Of a DNA stretch of 64,000 bases, positions 54,331 to 64,000 are shown one piece after another. Position 1 is the stretch's first letter, and every line of letters starts with the position of its first letter. Source of the stretch: Eustoma russellianum (Eukaryota; Streptophyta; Magnoliopsida; Gentianales; Gentianaceae); assembly GCA_036186865.1 (NCBI GenBank), contig AP025065.1:7200300-7264299 (forward strand). The letters are read 5' to 3'. The notes below the pieces were generated by a model. It was given only the letters and a program-made list of their open reading frames with translations. It had not been told where the DNA came from and did not search any database. The position numbers and the translations under genes were made by a program.

Positions 54331-56265
54331 ACTGTTAAACCCCGAAAAAATTCGTTAGTTTCATACGTACTTATTAACGTGCTTAATTGCGTATAATTTT
54401 TGTGCTAGGAATAGAACATACGAAATATCGATGTGCGATGAAAATCGATAGCTAATAATTATAATTACCTGATAAAAATTAAATAATCCTAGCATGTAAC
54501 AACATAAACTCTAGACTAAATTAAGGTAAATCAAAACTCATGACACAAGTATTTTCTACTAGATAAGTAAAAGGAAAAGAAATTAAATACATAGAAGATA
54601 TTTGTGGAAGAAGGAAAAAAAGGAAAGGGAAGAAAATCGGCCATCTGGCCATAATGGGGTTAGAAGAAGACTTCCATGATTTCTTACAAGCAACCCTCAT
54701 TTCTCACCCTCTCCCAACCACTACACTTCTTCCATTTTCCCTCCTTTATCCTCTTCCTTGTATTGGCCGAATTTCCTCCCTAGGTATGGGACAATTCTTG
54801 TCTTTCTTCCATACTTCACTTGCTACTACACTCTTAACATTTTCTTTTTCTTTCAAGAAACAGAAAACAAAGTCTACAAGCCCCATTTCACACACCAAAA
54901 CTGTGAGCTTGAGAAGAGAACCAGGGAAAAAAATTTTCTTCTCTTCATCTCCTACATTCATCAAAACACTAGCCATAACATCCTCATTCATTCAAGCGCT
55001 AAGGAGACCAAGTATAGTTGAGCTGAGAACCAAGGATCAATAAGGTAAGAACATCATTTATGTTAGGTTATTCTTCTTCCATTTATCCATTTCCATGGTT
55101 GTACACTAATTCTTCATTTCTTTGCTCCAAACCGTCGCTATGGAGCAATCTTTACTTTTATTTAAAGGTTAAGAGATAAAGGCAATTATCCTTCCTAGAT
55201 TATTCATGATTTTCAAAGATCTAAGTATTTATGTTCATATAAAGTTGGATCATCCATGATGTATGTTCAATGTTTTAGTATCAAGAATATGTAAAAGCTA
55301 TGTTCTTAAATGATGTCGTAACTATCCCAATTATAACGGTGATTACTTAGTATGAAATGTGTGATGTCCATAAACGGAAATTTTAGTAGCCATTTTGATA
55401 AAATTATGGGCCATGCATATTTTAATAATAATTAATTCCTTAAATAGTCCTTTTATTAAATATTATAAAATTAATCACATTAGGGCATCCTCGAAAAGGA
55501 AAAGTGACTAAAATGCCCCTTAAAGAGGCCGACCACTTTTCCCTCCAGAAGCCCCATAATATCTTCCATTCTAGAAGCCTTATGAGACAAAAAGCTTATA
55601 CATTTTTAAGGTAGCTACCCTAGTTACCATTCTTTTTTCATTCATGCAAAAGTGCAATGATTATGCCTCCCCCTCCCTTCTATAAACCAGCCGCCCCTCC
55701 CCTTTTGGAAGCCAAGGTAATTCAAGACAATTGTTAACAAAGCAATTATCTTTCTAAAACATCCCCTCACCTCTTCAACTATCTACCATCTCTCTCCCAA
55801 ATCTCCACAATTGTCGTCCGTTGAGGAGTACAAAGGAACAACTCACCCAAGCCATTTCAAAGAACCACTCCATCATCATCTAGGGTAAATACCTAACCTC
55901 TTGGTGTAGTTTCATTTCTTCAAGGTTTAAAGTCAGTTTGAACCATTTTCTCTTCTCTACCTCTCTAATGACGAGGTCACCACCATCACCATTAGAGGAA
56001 TTCTCAAGCTCATAAGGTAAAAGAGCTTCTAGGAAGCTTGGATCATCAAGCAACTCCACTAAGTAAGAATTTTAAAACTATAAGCCCTATTTCCTTCCTC
56101 TAACATTCTCATTCACCCCTTTCCCATGCATAAAAAACGTGTGCTCCAAAGAGGTGGAAGAGGGGATTTTCAAAGCTCTAAAGGAGACCAAGTGTTCAAA
56201 GATTCCAACTTTGTACAACAAAGACAAGTCTTCTTTTATTTTTCTTGAGACATTGAGGGACCATG
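54331..56265 (+). repeat. Gypsy LTR fragments (plus), at least two pieces
   Basis: TGTTAAACCCCG (54331) looks like an LTR start of the TGTTGTACCC/TGTTACAACTC type. Two successive pieces (about 54331-55340 and 55341-56265) each contain the plus-oriented LTR signature seen in LTR-A: a CGGCC/GGCCGA block, pyrimidine-rich stretch, AAGGTAAGAAC or GGGTAAATACC and an ACCGT or GACGAGGTCACCACCATCACC block. Piece borders are uncertain. ORFs 54654-55043 and 54746-54991 are in pyrimidine-rich LTR sequence and are not conserved. Confidence 0.45.
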
Positions 56266-57575
56266 TGATACGATCTTGGATTGTATGGAATTAAAGATCG
56301 CTTCTTTCAACTCCAAAAGACACCTTTGATCAACACTTGCATGGGGCAATGGCGCAAACACCACCTTCTTGGACAAGAGATGTCAACAACATCTACGTCG
56401 AGCAATCCGAATCTCCCAATGCAACACGTCGTTCCGTATCCTTGGATTTTGATTCACCAACTAGGTTTGATCAAACCTTGATTGGCTCTAGCATTGATTT
56501 TGAATTTGTAATTAACCAAAGTAAAAACACTCTCAAGAGGCAACTCACGGCTACAAGGAGAAAGCTTAAACTTTTATCGCTGAAATTGTAATTCTGAAAA
56601 CTCTAATCTTCAAGCTGCCTTTTTCTACCTATTACAAGGGATATATTTATGTATTCCTAAAAGATAACTAATCAATCAAAGTCCTCAGATCACTACCTAT
56701 CAATCTACATCAAATTTACATAAAAGATAAGCCAAAGCTAATCAAGGAAGATTACATAATTCAAATCCCTAAAAACTGGCCTTGAATACACCCTGTCGGT
56801 TATTGGCTTCTAACCGCTTCTAGACACCAAAATAGGCTTTGCACTCTTCATCAAAGTTGTAGATAATGCTATTTTCTTTAATTTGGACTTTTGAATCACC
56901 TCATTTGGACTTTTCGTCAAAGAGATCTAGCCTTCCAAATATCAGGTATTCTGGACTCCCATCTTCCATCTGATTTCGGTCCACCTTGTAGCCCGAATTA
57001 GGAAAAATGCAAAACATGAAAATCATGCCAGATTACGTTATCTAACATCTCCAAGTGATTTGAACCCATTTGGACCTGTACTCAGACCTGTGCATCTAAA
57101 ATACCAAACGGTGTCCGGCTGCCTTCCAGAATTATATGGATTCTCCAAGCCACTTTCCTTATTTTGCCTTGTCAACTTAGAAAACACTCAAAAATGGTCA
57201 TTAGCACTATAAGCACATATTAAAAGACTCTATAAAACATCCTAGACCAAAACAAAAAACTAGACTTGATATACGACGTTAACGCATGAAATGACCATCT
57301 TGCCCTCCACCAACCTTTAAATCTTATAATGTGCATTGAAACACTTGGACAATCAGATCGTAGCCTCAATAAACATTGAAAAATCATGCGTCTACATTCC
57401 TTGGCTCATCTTGTACATGTTTGAACAAGAAGCTCTTTAGTTTGCATCTTCTATTTGCGCAAAAGCTTCTTGTTTGTGGAGTTTGTATGTTCCAGGCCCT
57501 TGTTTGTGAAGTTGTATGTTAGGACTCCTTAAATTGCATCATTCCCGTCCTCCTCAAAAAGATTTGACCTCGAAC

Positions 57576-58358
57576 CTAAACACACAAATTGATAGAGTGA
57601 TACTCCACAAATGACTCATAAGCTATGTAAGATACAAGTTGAAGCATGTCAAGTGCAATGTTCATACATAAAATAAGTCTGACATGCTTAGGGTGCACAA
57701 TCAATTGAATGAAGACATATGCAAATAACAACACATCATAACACATATCTACATGAACAATTAGCAACAAGAACCTCTTTCTAATGTGTTTAGGATGCAC
57801 TAACAAGATAGGTAGAAAACTACTCACAAAAGATTTATCATGCATGAAAGAGATAGTATGTAAAACATGAGGAATAAACAACGCACTTTGTACGCTCCTT
57901 AGCACTTCCAAATTAGTCGTATTTGAACTATCATGCCCAACAATGCATAAATTAGCACTAACATGCATATTATCATCTTCACAATTGGTTTGCAACGTAA
58001 CGTCAAGTGGAATTTCGAATTCATTCGCATGCAAATTAGATGCCTCAGCACTATCATATGGAAGGTCACTATTAAGACACTCAAACAAAGGATTATTATA
58101 AACAAGCCATTCACACTTCTCAGCGTTATCTTGTTCATGATCTAAATCATCACTATTCTCACTTGAAATGTCACTCAAATCATCTTGTAAATTAGCATGT
58201 AAATCAAGAAAATCATGCAAGTCATGTGTAGCACAAACAACTTCAGATTCAACCTCATCCCTTTCAGTACACAAGTCAGTCTCATGCACATGAACACGAT
58301 AAACATCAACAAGTCTCCTAAGACCCTGCAATTTATCAAGTAGTTCTAATCTGTGCAC
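57576..58358 (-). CDS. Acidic His/Asp-rich ORF in Gypsy-E (unknown)
   Basis: 260-residue minus-strand frame. I do not recognise it. The N-terminal half is rich in Asp/Glu/His and Leu (DEVESEVVCATHDLHDFLDL, DDLSDISSENSDDLDHEQD), then a Cys-poor middle and a hydrophobic, His/Val-rich C-terminus with the repeated LLVHPKHIR / LIVHPKHVR motif (two copies ~40 residues apart). It ends just before the pol-tail block at 57560. It reads like a continuation of frame 58370-58862 after a shift at ~58360. It could be a non-autonomous-element ORF, or AT-rich sequence whose frame is open by composition (CATGATGATcat words). I favour a degraded element-specific ORF, weakly. Confidence 0.35.
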   Translation of the reverse strand: MHRLELLDKLQGLRRLVDVYRVHVHETDLCTERDEVESEVVCATHDLHDFLDLHANLQDDLSDISSENSDDLDHEQDNAEKCEWLVYNNPLFECLNSDLPYDSAEASNLHANEFEIPLDVTLQTNCEDDNMHVSANLCIVGHDSSNTTNLEVLRSVQSALFIPHVLHTISFMHDKSFVSSFLPILLVHPKHIRKRFLLLIVHVDMCYDVLLFAYVFIQLIVHPKHVRLILCMNIALDMLQLVSYIAYESFVEYHSINLCV

Positions 58359-58369
58359 CTTTTGTTCTT

Positions 58370-58862
58370 CTACTTCTGCAAGGATCTCAATGTTACGTTT
58401 TTTTGTACTAGAAGTTTCATACGAATGTCAGAATTACATTCTAAGAACTTCACACAGTCATGTTCAACTTCAACATCATCATAGAAACAAACATGCAATT
58501 TCTTGTCAAGTTCACACACTTTAGATTGCAAAACAACATCATTACTGGAATCAGATTCAGAAAAACAAGATTTTGACAATTTATGATCATGCAATTCAAG
58601 AAGCTTATCATGTAAGTCATGTTCATTCGGCACATCAACTTTATCATCATGAACATGTGTATCAAATTGAAATTTCAACATCATCATCATAAGAATCATA
58701 TGCAATATCAATAGTTAAATCATGCAAATCATATACAATTCCATAATAAGCTTGATTGAAGCCTTCTACCGTTGCAATAAAGAGGTCTATAATGTCATCA
58801 TTAATGGAATCCTTGACTAACCTGAAATTAAGCAAGAATACAAATAAAGAAAAAACTAACAC
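58370..58862 (-). pseudogene. Upstream part of the Gypsy-E acidic ORF
   Basis: Frames 58370-58711 and 58662-58862 carry the same compositional style: MLVFSLFVFLLNFRLVKDSI (possible hydrophobic start), VYDLHDLTIDIAYDSYDDDV, DTHVHDDKVDVPNEHDLHDK, SESDSSNDVVL, EVEHDCVKFLE. A frameshift near 58680 joins the two and another near 58360 joins them with 57576-58358. Together they would span about 430 codons. No family recognised; the hydrophobic start could be a signal-like segment or chance. Confidence 0.3.
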
Positions 58863-58900
58863 AAAGACAAAAGAAACATTGTTACATTAGTGAAATCAAA

Positions 58901-60180
58901 ATCAATGTGTATGTTCCTTTCTCTCTCTTGTATAGTCACTCACAATTTGTGTTTTCCTTGGCCAATCCTGAGCTAGGTACAACCTAAGCAAGCTTTTCGA
59001 GTGGCTAACACAATCCAATGATCAATTGCACCTTTTTCTCCAATGTATCACCCAAATTTCAGCAACTAATAAGGAAAGGTATCAAGCCAAGAACAAGACA
59101 ATTTAACACCTATAACCTTCTAAGAATTAAAGAAAAAAAAAGGAAACCAAAAGTTACGTCAAAGGCTAAGCCAAAGAAAACTAAGGGTTTCCCTGGGCAA
59201 TCTTTAGTTAACCTTAGCCTTATGCAAATTAATTACAAGTTGTTGATTCAAGTGCAACAATCAAGTATCCAAGTGTAAGGCAATGAAAAGGTGATGTATT
59301 TTGTGGCTTCAAAGGGCATGACCTTGCTGAATTTTTTTTATGGAACTTGATTTGCAAATAATTTTGAGAACAACCTTGGTGCTCTTCTTCTTGCGCTTCT
59401 CTTTTTTGTACACGGTTTTTTTTCTCGGCTCTTTGATATTTCGCCGGCTCTCTTTTTTTCTTTTCTTTTTTTATGCTCGACTCGTATATTGCTATAGTAT
59501 ATATCCAACAGTTATATAACACAAATTCCCAAACAATCCCTTAAGACTTCTATCAGATCTTCGTTAGTAAGACTTCAAAAGAAATAATGGTCCATGCAAA
59601 GAATCTGGAAGAAAAATCCTTGTCCAACAAATGGTACGCCAAGATAGCTAGCTATGCACAAGGCTGATTAGACAAAGATACATAATTTTGTGATACTTAT
59701 GACGAGACATAATATTTCCTTGCGATAACAAAACAGTACCGTGGTGGTCTTTGGTAGATTTCGGCCAAGCAGTTTTTTTGTCTCCAAGATTAAGCCTTTT
59801 GTGGATAGGTTTGGCTTGAAGATGATGCCTTGGATACAAACTAATTGCAACACAAACCAAGCAAACAATGCAATCAAGTTACACAAGTCTAAGATCAACT
59901 AAAAGATTCGTTAGCAACAAGATTTGCGAGTGACACTAGGTAGTTATTTAGCAAGGGACTTGATTTATATGATATAGCCAAATATAAATCCTAACACAAT
60001 GAACCCTATTGTCATGTGTGTGAAGATTTGATCTTTAAAGGTTAATAACAAAACTATGTGAAAAAGGCCAACTTTGCACTTGTGGCACGCACTGGCCAGA
60101 AGGAAGACAAACGTATCACTTTTTTCTTTTTTTGAAAAGCAAAGAACAAAAGAATAGCAAACATGGCAACTGATATTTGT
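58901..60180. other. Unassigned interval
   Basis: No domain, LTR end or primer site found. It contains a few A-rich and T-rich runs (59124-59136, 59430-59470). The minus ORF 59229-59522 (Lys/Glu-rich) and 59648-59898 show no conserved motif. Probably the interior of Gypsy-E or another decayed element. Confidence 0.4.
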
Positions 60181-60745
60181 TCAGACGTTTAAAGAAATGA
60201 AAGAATGAAAGAGTGCCGTTTGTAGACAAGTTTGTGAAAAATCAAAACACCAGCAGAATGCGCAACAGCAATGGACAAATTGCTGTGATCAACCAACAAA
60301 GAAGAAATAACGAAGAAAACAAAACTTGATCAATCAAATGATACGAACAGGAGAACAAGAAGAATGCCAAGGAAAATGAAGATGAACTGAACTCCAATTT
60401 CAATATGGAGAATTCTCAATGCTGTGAATAAGGTCGAACGGGCCATATAAAGGCCAATAGGATGAAGGAGAATAAAATAACCGCCTACTGCAAAATTACA
60501 AGAACACCCTCATTCAAAACTAATCACAATGCTTTATAAAAGGGCATATTTGTAAATTTTTAAGTTTAAACTTCTCCTGCGTCTGCAACTTCCCCTCCAT
60601 TCAGCTGCCTTCCCCAGCTCACACAACTGCACCAACCTTCAGCTCAAATGCCATGATTCCCGACGAATTTTTCCAGCCAATGAGGTGATTCCACACACTA
60701 ATCCTCCAATCAAACGTCAGTTTCCTTGTTATCACCGATTGCAAT
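60181..60745 (-). repeat. Probable LTR and 3' end of Copia-3
   Basis: Lies downstream (in minus orientation) of the Copia RNase H end, where a 3' LTR is expected. The minus strand has a pyrimidine-rich stretch and repeated GTTG/CTTGTTC words; CTTTATATGGCCCG (near 60450) and CTTTTATAAAGC (near 60535) are candidate TATA elements. I see no second copy for comparison, so the borders are unproven. Confidence 0.35.
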
Positions 60746-61423
60746 TCACACACACCTTAGCTCCCTTGCCAACAAGCTTAGCTGCGGCCGCACCATCTTC
60801 TGCACCATCTTCCTCACCTTCACATTGATCAGCTCCAGGTTGATCCCAACTTTGACACCCCTCCTCAAGCTCAGCTTGCTATAAATGTTATGTACTCCCA
60901 TCATTTTAAGCAATTGCGTCATCCTTCTATGGTCTAAAGCTTTGGTGAAAATATCTGCAAGTTGAAACTCTGTTTTGATTGGCATTAATTTGGAAGTTCC
61001 CTGCTGCACCTTCTCCCTGACTACATGACAATCAATCTCAAAATGTTTTGTTCTCTCGTGGAAGACTGGGTTCTCCGCTATGTACAATGCACTTTTACTA
61101 TCACAAAACAGTTCAACAGGCTCCTATCTTGTGATCATAAGGTCTTTAGCCAGGAAAATCAACCACTGCACTTCACATACCGCCATTGTCATAGCTCTAT
61201 ATTCATCTTCTACTGAAGACCTTGAAACCGTGGTTTGTTTCTTTGCCTTCTAGGATATCAAAATGTCGCCTAAGAACATACAATAGCCTTTAATCGACCT
61301 CCTTGTCTCCTGGCATCCTACCCAATCCGAATCCACAAAACCCTTTAGTCTAAGCTCTCCACTGCTAGCTAACAAGATACCTTGTCCAATGGAGCCCTTA
61401 AGATACCTTAAGACTTTGTGGAG
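60746..61423 (-). pseudogene. Copia-3 RNase H fragment (another Copia lineage)
   Basis: Minus strand, from the right: VLRYLKGSIGQGILL, GFVDSDWVGCQETRRSIKGY, FLGDILIS followed by a stop (Trp expected), KKQTTVSRSSVEDEYRAM (RSSxExEYRAM block), WLIFLAKDL, ELFCDSKSALYIAENPVFHE, RTKHFEIDCHVVREKVQ and QLADIFTKALDHRRM. This is the C-terminal RNase H of Copia pol. The RSSxExEYRAM and ENPVFHERTKH wording differs from Copia-2 (STTEAEY, WNPVLYSKAKH), so it belongs to a different lineage (Ale/Ivana-like is possible). It is cut at 61423 by Copia-4. Confidence 0.85.
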
Positions 61424-64000
61424 TGTGTAGAGATAAGGGGGTTTGAGTGATTATAAAATAAGTGACTTAAATGCATGATATATATAAACGTGTACATGTA
61501 TGCATGATATCTTGCCATTACTTGCCTTATTTAGCTTATATATTATGTCGCCGTACTAACGAGCCATGAAGCGTTAAAGCTTACGTCATATGGCAAACAT
61601 TTGTTGTGTTTATGCTATTTTCAGGTGCCACCATTAATGAACTAAACTAGTTCATTAAGTGAAGTACTTAGTTTAATAAACTAAGTAGTTCATTAAAGGA
61701 AGCCACATTTGGAAAAGGCACAAAGGCAACAAAGCTAAGGAAGGAAAGTTTTCTCCTCCTCCCCTTCTTAAATGCACACGCCTATATGCATATATATTAC
61801 ACATATTTTCAGATTTTTTGAATAAAGGCACATACACATGTATTCCAACGTACTACCGACACGTTATATATTTTACGTACGTACGTTAACGTCACACCAC
61901 TATACTTAACTCATATTTATGAGTATATTCAGGTCTTATATCATATGATATAAGATATGGTGATGACAAATTAAATAAGACGCGATAAAAGGTTCTAAAC
62001 CGAAAATTGTCGTATCGGGCGAATACCGAAACTTCGCCAACGTGTCACGTACTTGCCATAAATAAATGGCCAGCCCCTAAATATCAAAATTTGATGTAAA
62101 TTTCGTGCATATCACTGAATAATCAGCCAAAAATACTTTCCATGTTGGCACACACAAATTACTCCACATTAAGGCCAAAATGTGAAGATTCCAAGTTTAA
62201 TTTTGTCACATGCTAATGGTACCATTTTAGACCAGCCAAGTGCTGAGATTTAAAGTATATATTATATATATTATGTATAACATAATATATATAACATGTG
62301 CAAAAGTTGGAATTTAAATTAGAGAAAAATCGGGTAATCGATAAATATCAAAAATTCGGTTTTCTACGCACACAACACATGGAACGTTTTTGGTACATCA
62401 TGTGACACTTATCTAGACACTTTTTACATATGATATACATCTTAAAGTGTTTTAGAAAATTAAATTAAGGGCTGATTGGAATATAACATGTGTGTATTAT
62501 TAAATGTGCATTATTTTACATAGCAAAAATAAATTGCAGCACATACACAGTCATTTCCAACGCCACCTAAAGCTGAGATGGAGCTTATTTGGAGCCTTGT
62601 TGGCATATTGATTGGTCAAGGATCAATCATACAATGTTGGTGAATTGAAGAGAGAATCTATAAATGGTAAGAATTCAAAATATATCTCTCTTATATCACA
62701 TGCTGAAAATTTCAGCATGCTAAATGTTGCTGGCCGATCTTGTCACTTAAATATGATATAATTTGTCATCTTTTATTATGTGATTGATTGGAAGAAGAAA
62801 TGGAAATGTTTTGAATATTATTTGAATTAATAAAGTGTGATATTTTATATCACACATGCTGAAAATTTTTCAGCATGTGTGAGACATGTGTGGCCGAACA
62901 TATGAGCTAAATGGTGTCCAAGTTCATTTCTTATGTGATAGCAATACTTACTATAACTTGGTGATTCAATTTTTAAAGAAAAATCAAGGTAAATTGGGCA
63001 TTATTTTGAACAAAATTAAATGATGCACATGCTGAATTTTCAGCATGGCAATATCACTAGTTGGCCGATTTTTGCATTAAGTTGGGAAGGATTTTTATCT
63101 TGCAATTTATGTGATATATCTTATGATTTATGGAATTTATTTTGTGATGATTTTTGGCACATGTTTAAGTGAAATTCTCAGATTTTTCTAAGTCATCAAT
63201 GATGACAACATTCATCCAATAAGAAGGTGCCAAGTAAGCGAAGCTTAAATGATCATCCAATAAGAAGATGCCAAGTAAGCAAGACATTGTCACAATGATG
63301 TCTTACACTCTCTCAAGGACTTAAAAGATAATTTTCAAGAGGGGGAGGCTACCCAAGGGGACGGCTGGACCATGTTAAAAGGAAAGAAGAGAGCAAACAA
63401 AAACAAGAACAAGCATTGCAATTCAAAGTGATCAAAAAGCCTAGCTCTTCTTCTTCTACATCTTCTTTCTTTCTCTCTTCTTGTAAAGCCTATTGTATTC
63501 ATATCTTTCAATCTTGAATATGCTTGGTATAGACCACCACTCATTATACATCTTTGTAAAAGATTGATCAAGGTGTGATCAATCTTCATTCGTGCAAGGT
63601 GGTGGTGTTCGTGCAAATTGTACTAACAATACAAGGTTTGTAAAGGGTTGGAGTTAGGTGTAACTCTATCAACCCTGTGGTAAGGTGTGTTGTGTGTGTG
63701 ATTAGTGTGAACCGAGGAAGGTGTTCCTTGAAGACTAGAGTAGGTTGTTTATAACCGAACCAGTATAAAATTCTTGGTGCCATTTACTTTCTGCATTTAC
63801 TTTTCAGTTACTGCACTGATTACCCTTCTTGTTCGCATTCGTAAAAATAGTTAACGAATTTCAAAAATCACAAAAATTTCAGAAATATACTCACACGTTC
63901 TAGGGTTAATTTGGCACAAGTTTCAACCCTTTTGCATAAGTATTAGTCAATCAAACATCAAAAGTTCTGAGACTAGTGCAGTCTGATTTTTAGACTTGCA
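61424..64000 (+). repeat. Copia-4 LTR (plus), truncated by window end
   Basis: Starts TGTGTAGAGATAAGGGGG and is colinear with the reverse complement of the Copia-1 LTR (6077 down to ~3500) to the last base. The window ends about 440 bases before the expected LTR end. It begins inside the RNase H codons of Copia-3, so it marks an insertion there; candidate target bases 61419-61423 TGGAG. Landmarks: palindrome 61935-61954, ACGT block 61874-61894, three CACATGCTGAA palindromes. Minus ORFs 63335-63616 and 63586-63783 are in the leader part and not supported. Confidence 0.9.
62697..63047. repeat. Three CACATGCTGAA...CAGCATG palindromes in Copia-4 LTR
   Basis: 62697-62719, 62851-62881 (CACACATGCTGAAAATT...CAGCATGTGTG) and 63026-63047. 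They are spaced about 155-175 bases apart; the Copia-1 LTR has two of the positions clearly. Confidence 0.85.

Larger units (their letters stand above)
56266..58900 (-). mobile_element. Gypsy-E: Gypsy-D-related fragment lacking pol
   Basis: Starts TGATACGATC at 56266, similar to TGATGCGTGG of Gypsy-D. 56266-57560 parallels 16146-17640: GGACTTTTGAATCACCTCATTTGGAC, CTTGTACATGTTTGAACAAGAAGC, and the CTCCTCAAAAAGATTTGACCTCGAA block that in Gypsy-D encodes SRSNPFEERGND. Beyond that block, where Gypsy-D has integrase, this copy has an acidic ORF region instead. No second LTR or primer site is visible to the right, so either the element is truncated or the interior is longer than I can follow. Confidence 0.6.

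Noticed and set aside
54654..55043. 129-codon plus-strand ORF rich in Ser/Thr/Leu
   Set aside because: Pyrimidine-rich LTR leader sequence; no conserved motif and frame not kept in related pieces.
59229..59522. 97-codon Lys/Glu-rich minus ORF
   Set aside because: Low complexity over A/T-rich runs, no motif.
1..64000. Host protein-coding genes, tRNA/rRNA genes, CRISPR arrays
   Set aside because: None supported; every conserved protein motif found belongs to LTR retrotransposon gag or pol.

Overview
This 64 kb window looks like heterochromatic, AT-rich DNA from a flowering plant (probably a dicot; I cannot name the species). I find no convincing host gene, tRNA, rRNA or CRISPR array. Nearly every base I can assign belongs to nested LTR retrotransposons of two superfamilies: Ty1/Copia (SIRE/Maximus-like gag and pol with LTRs of 2.6-3.0 kb, plus one fragment of another lineage) and Ty3/Gypsy (chromoviruses with ~4 kb LTRs beginning TGTAGCRCCC, and a second family with a long intact pol ORF). 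The evidence is protein motifs, tRNA-Met primer sites, polypurine tracts, TG...CA LTR ends and target-site duplications (TSDs) that I read directly.

Layout, left to right. 1-6077: Copia-1, minus strand, cut by the window edge (gag, PR, INT, primer site, 3.0 kb 5' LTR), inserted in a Gypsy LTR (6078-8734). That LTR abuts an old Copia-type LTR whose two halves lie at 8735-9518 and 38687-39895. Between them sits Gypsy-P (9519-38681), delimited by the TSD TTTAT on both sides. Its 3' LTR is 9519-13593. Its interior is nearly gone and is occupied by a mosaic: a Gypsy LTR piece (LTR-A, 13976-16145), a 5'-truncated Gypsy with a 956-codon pol ORF (Gypsy-D, 16146-21143) and a divergent LTR piece (LTR-B, 21144-23194). 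Its 5' LTR is split by a complete 13.1 kb chromodomain-type element (Gypsy-T, 24188-37299, TSD TAAAT). 39896-41035 and 52321-52637 are two parts of one Gypsy LTR split by Copia-2 (41036-52320, TSD CATAG). 52638-56265 holds more Gypsy LTR pieces. 56266-58900 is Gypsy-E, a derivative of the Gypsy-D family in which an acidic His/Asp-rich ORF lies where pol would be. 60746-61423 is the RNase H end of a third Copia lineage, cut by a plus-strand Copia-4 LTR (61424 to the window end) that belongs to the same family as the Copia-1 LTR.

Most unusual points: (i) Gypsy-T pol carries two short AT-rich GT...AG insertions (70 and 83 bp), each lying exactly between conserved residues; leaving them out keeps the reading frame, so they look like spliceosomal introns or intron-like insertions. 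(ii) In Copia-2 the integrase segment (~1.06 kb) is inverted in place relative to gag and RT. (iii) The 5' LTR of Copia-2 has an out-of-register 240 bp duplication whose second copy is nearly identical to the other LTR, suggesting LTR-LTR exchange. (iv) The SIRE-like LTRs carry three near-perfect palindromes built on CACATGCTGAAA and a conserved 20 bp perfect palindrome. (v) Gypsy-E has its non-pol acidic ORF. All elements carry disabling stops or frameshifts, many of them TGA/TAA in a pattern compatible with deamination of methylated cytosine.
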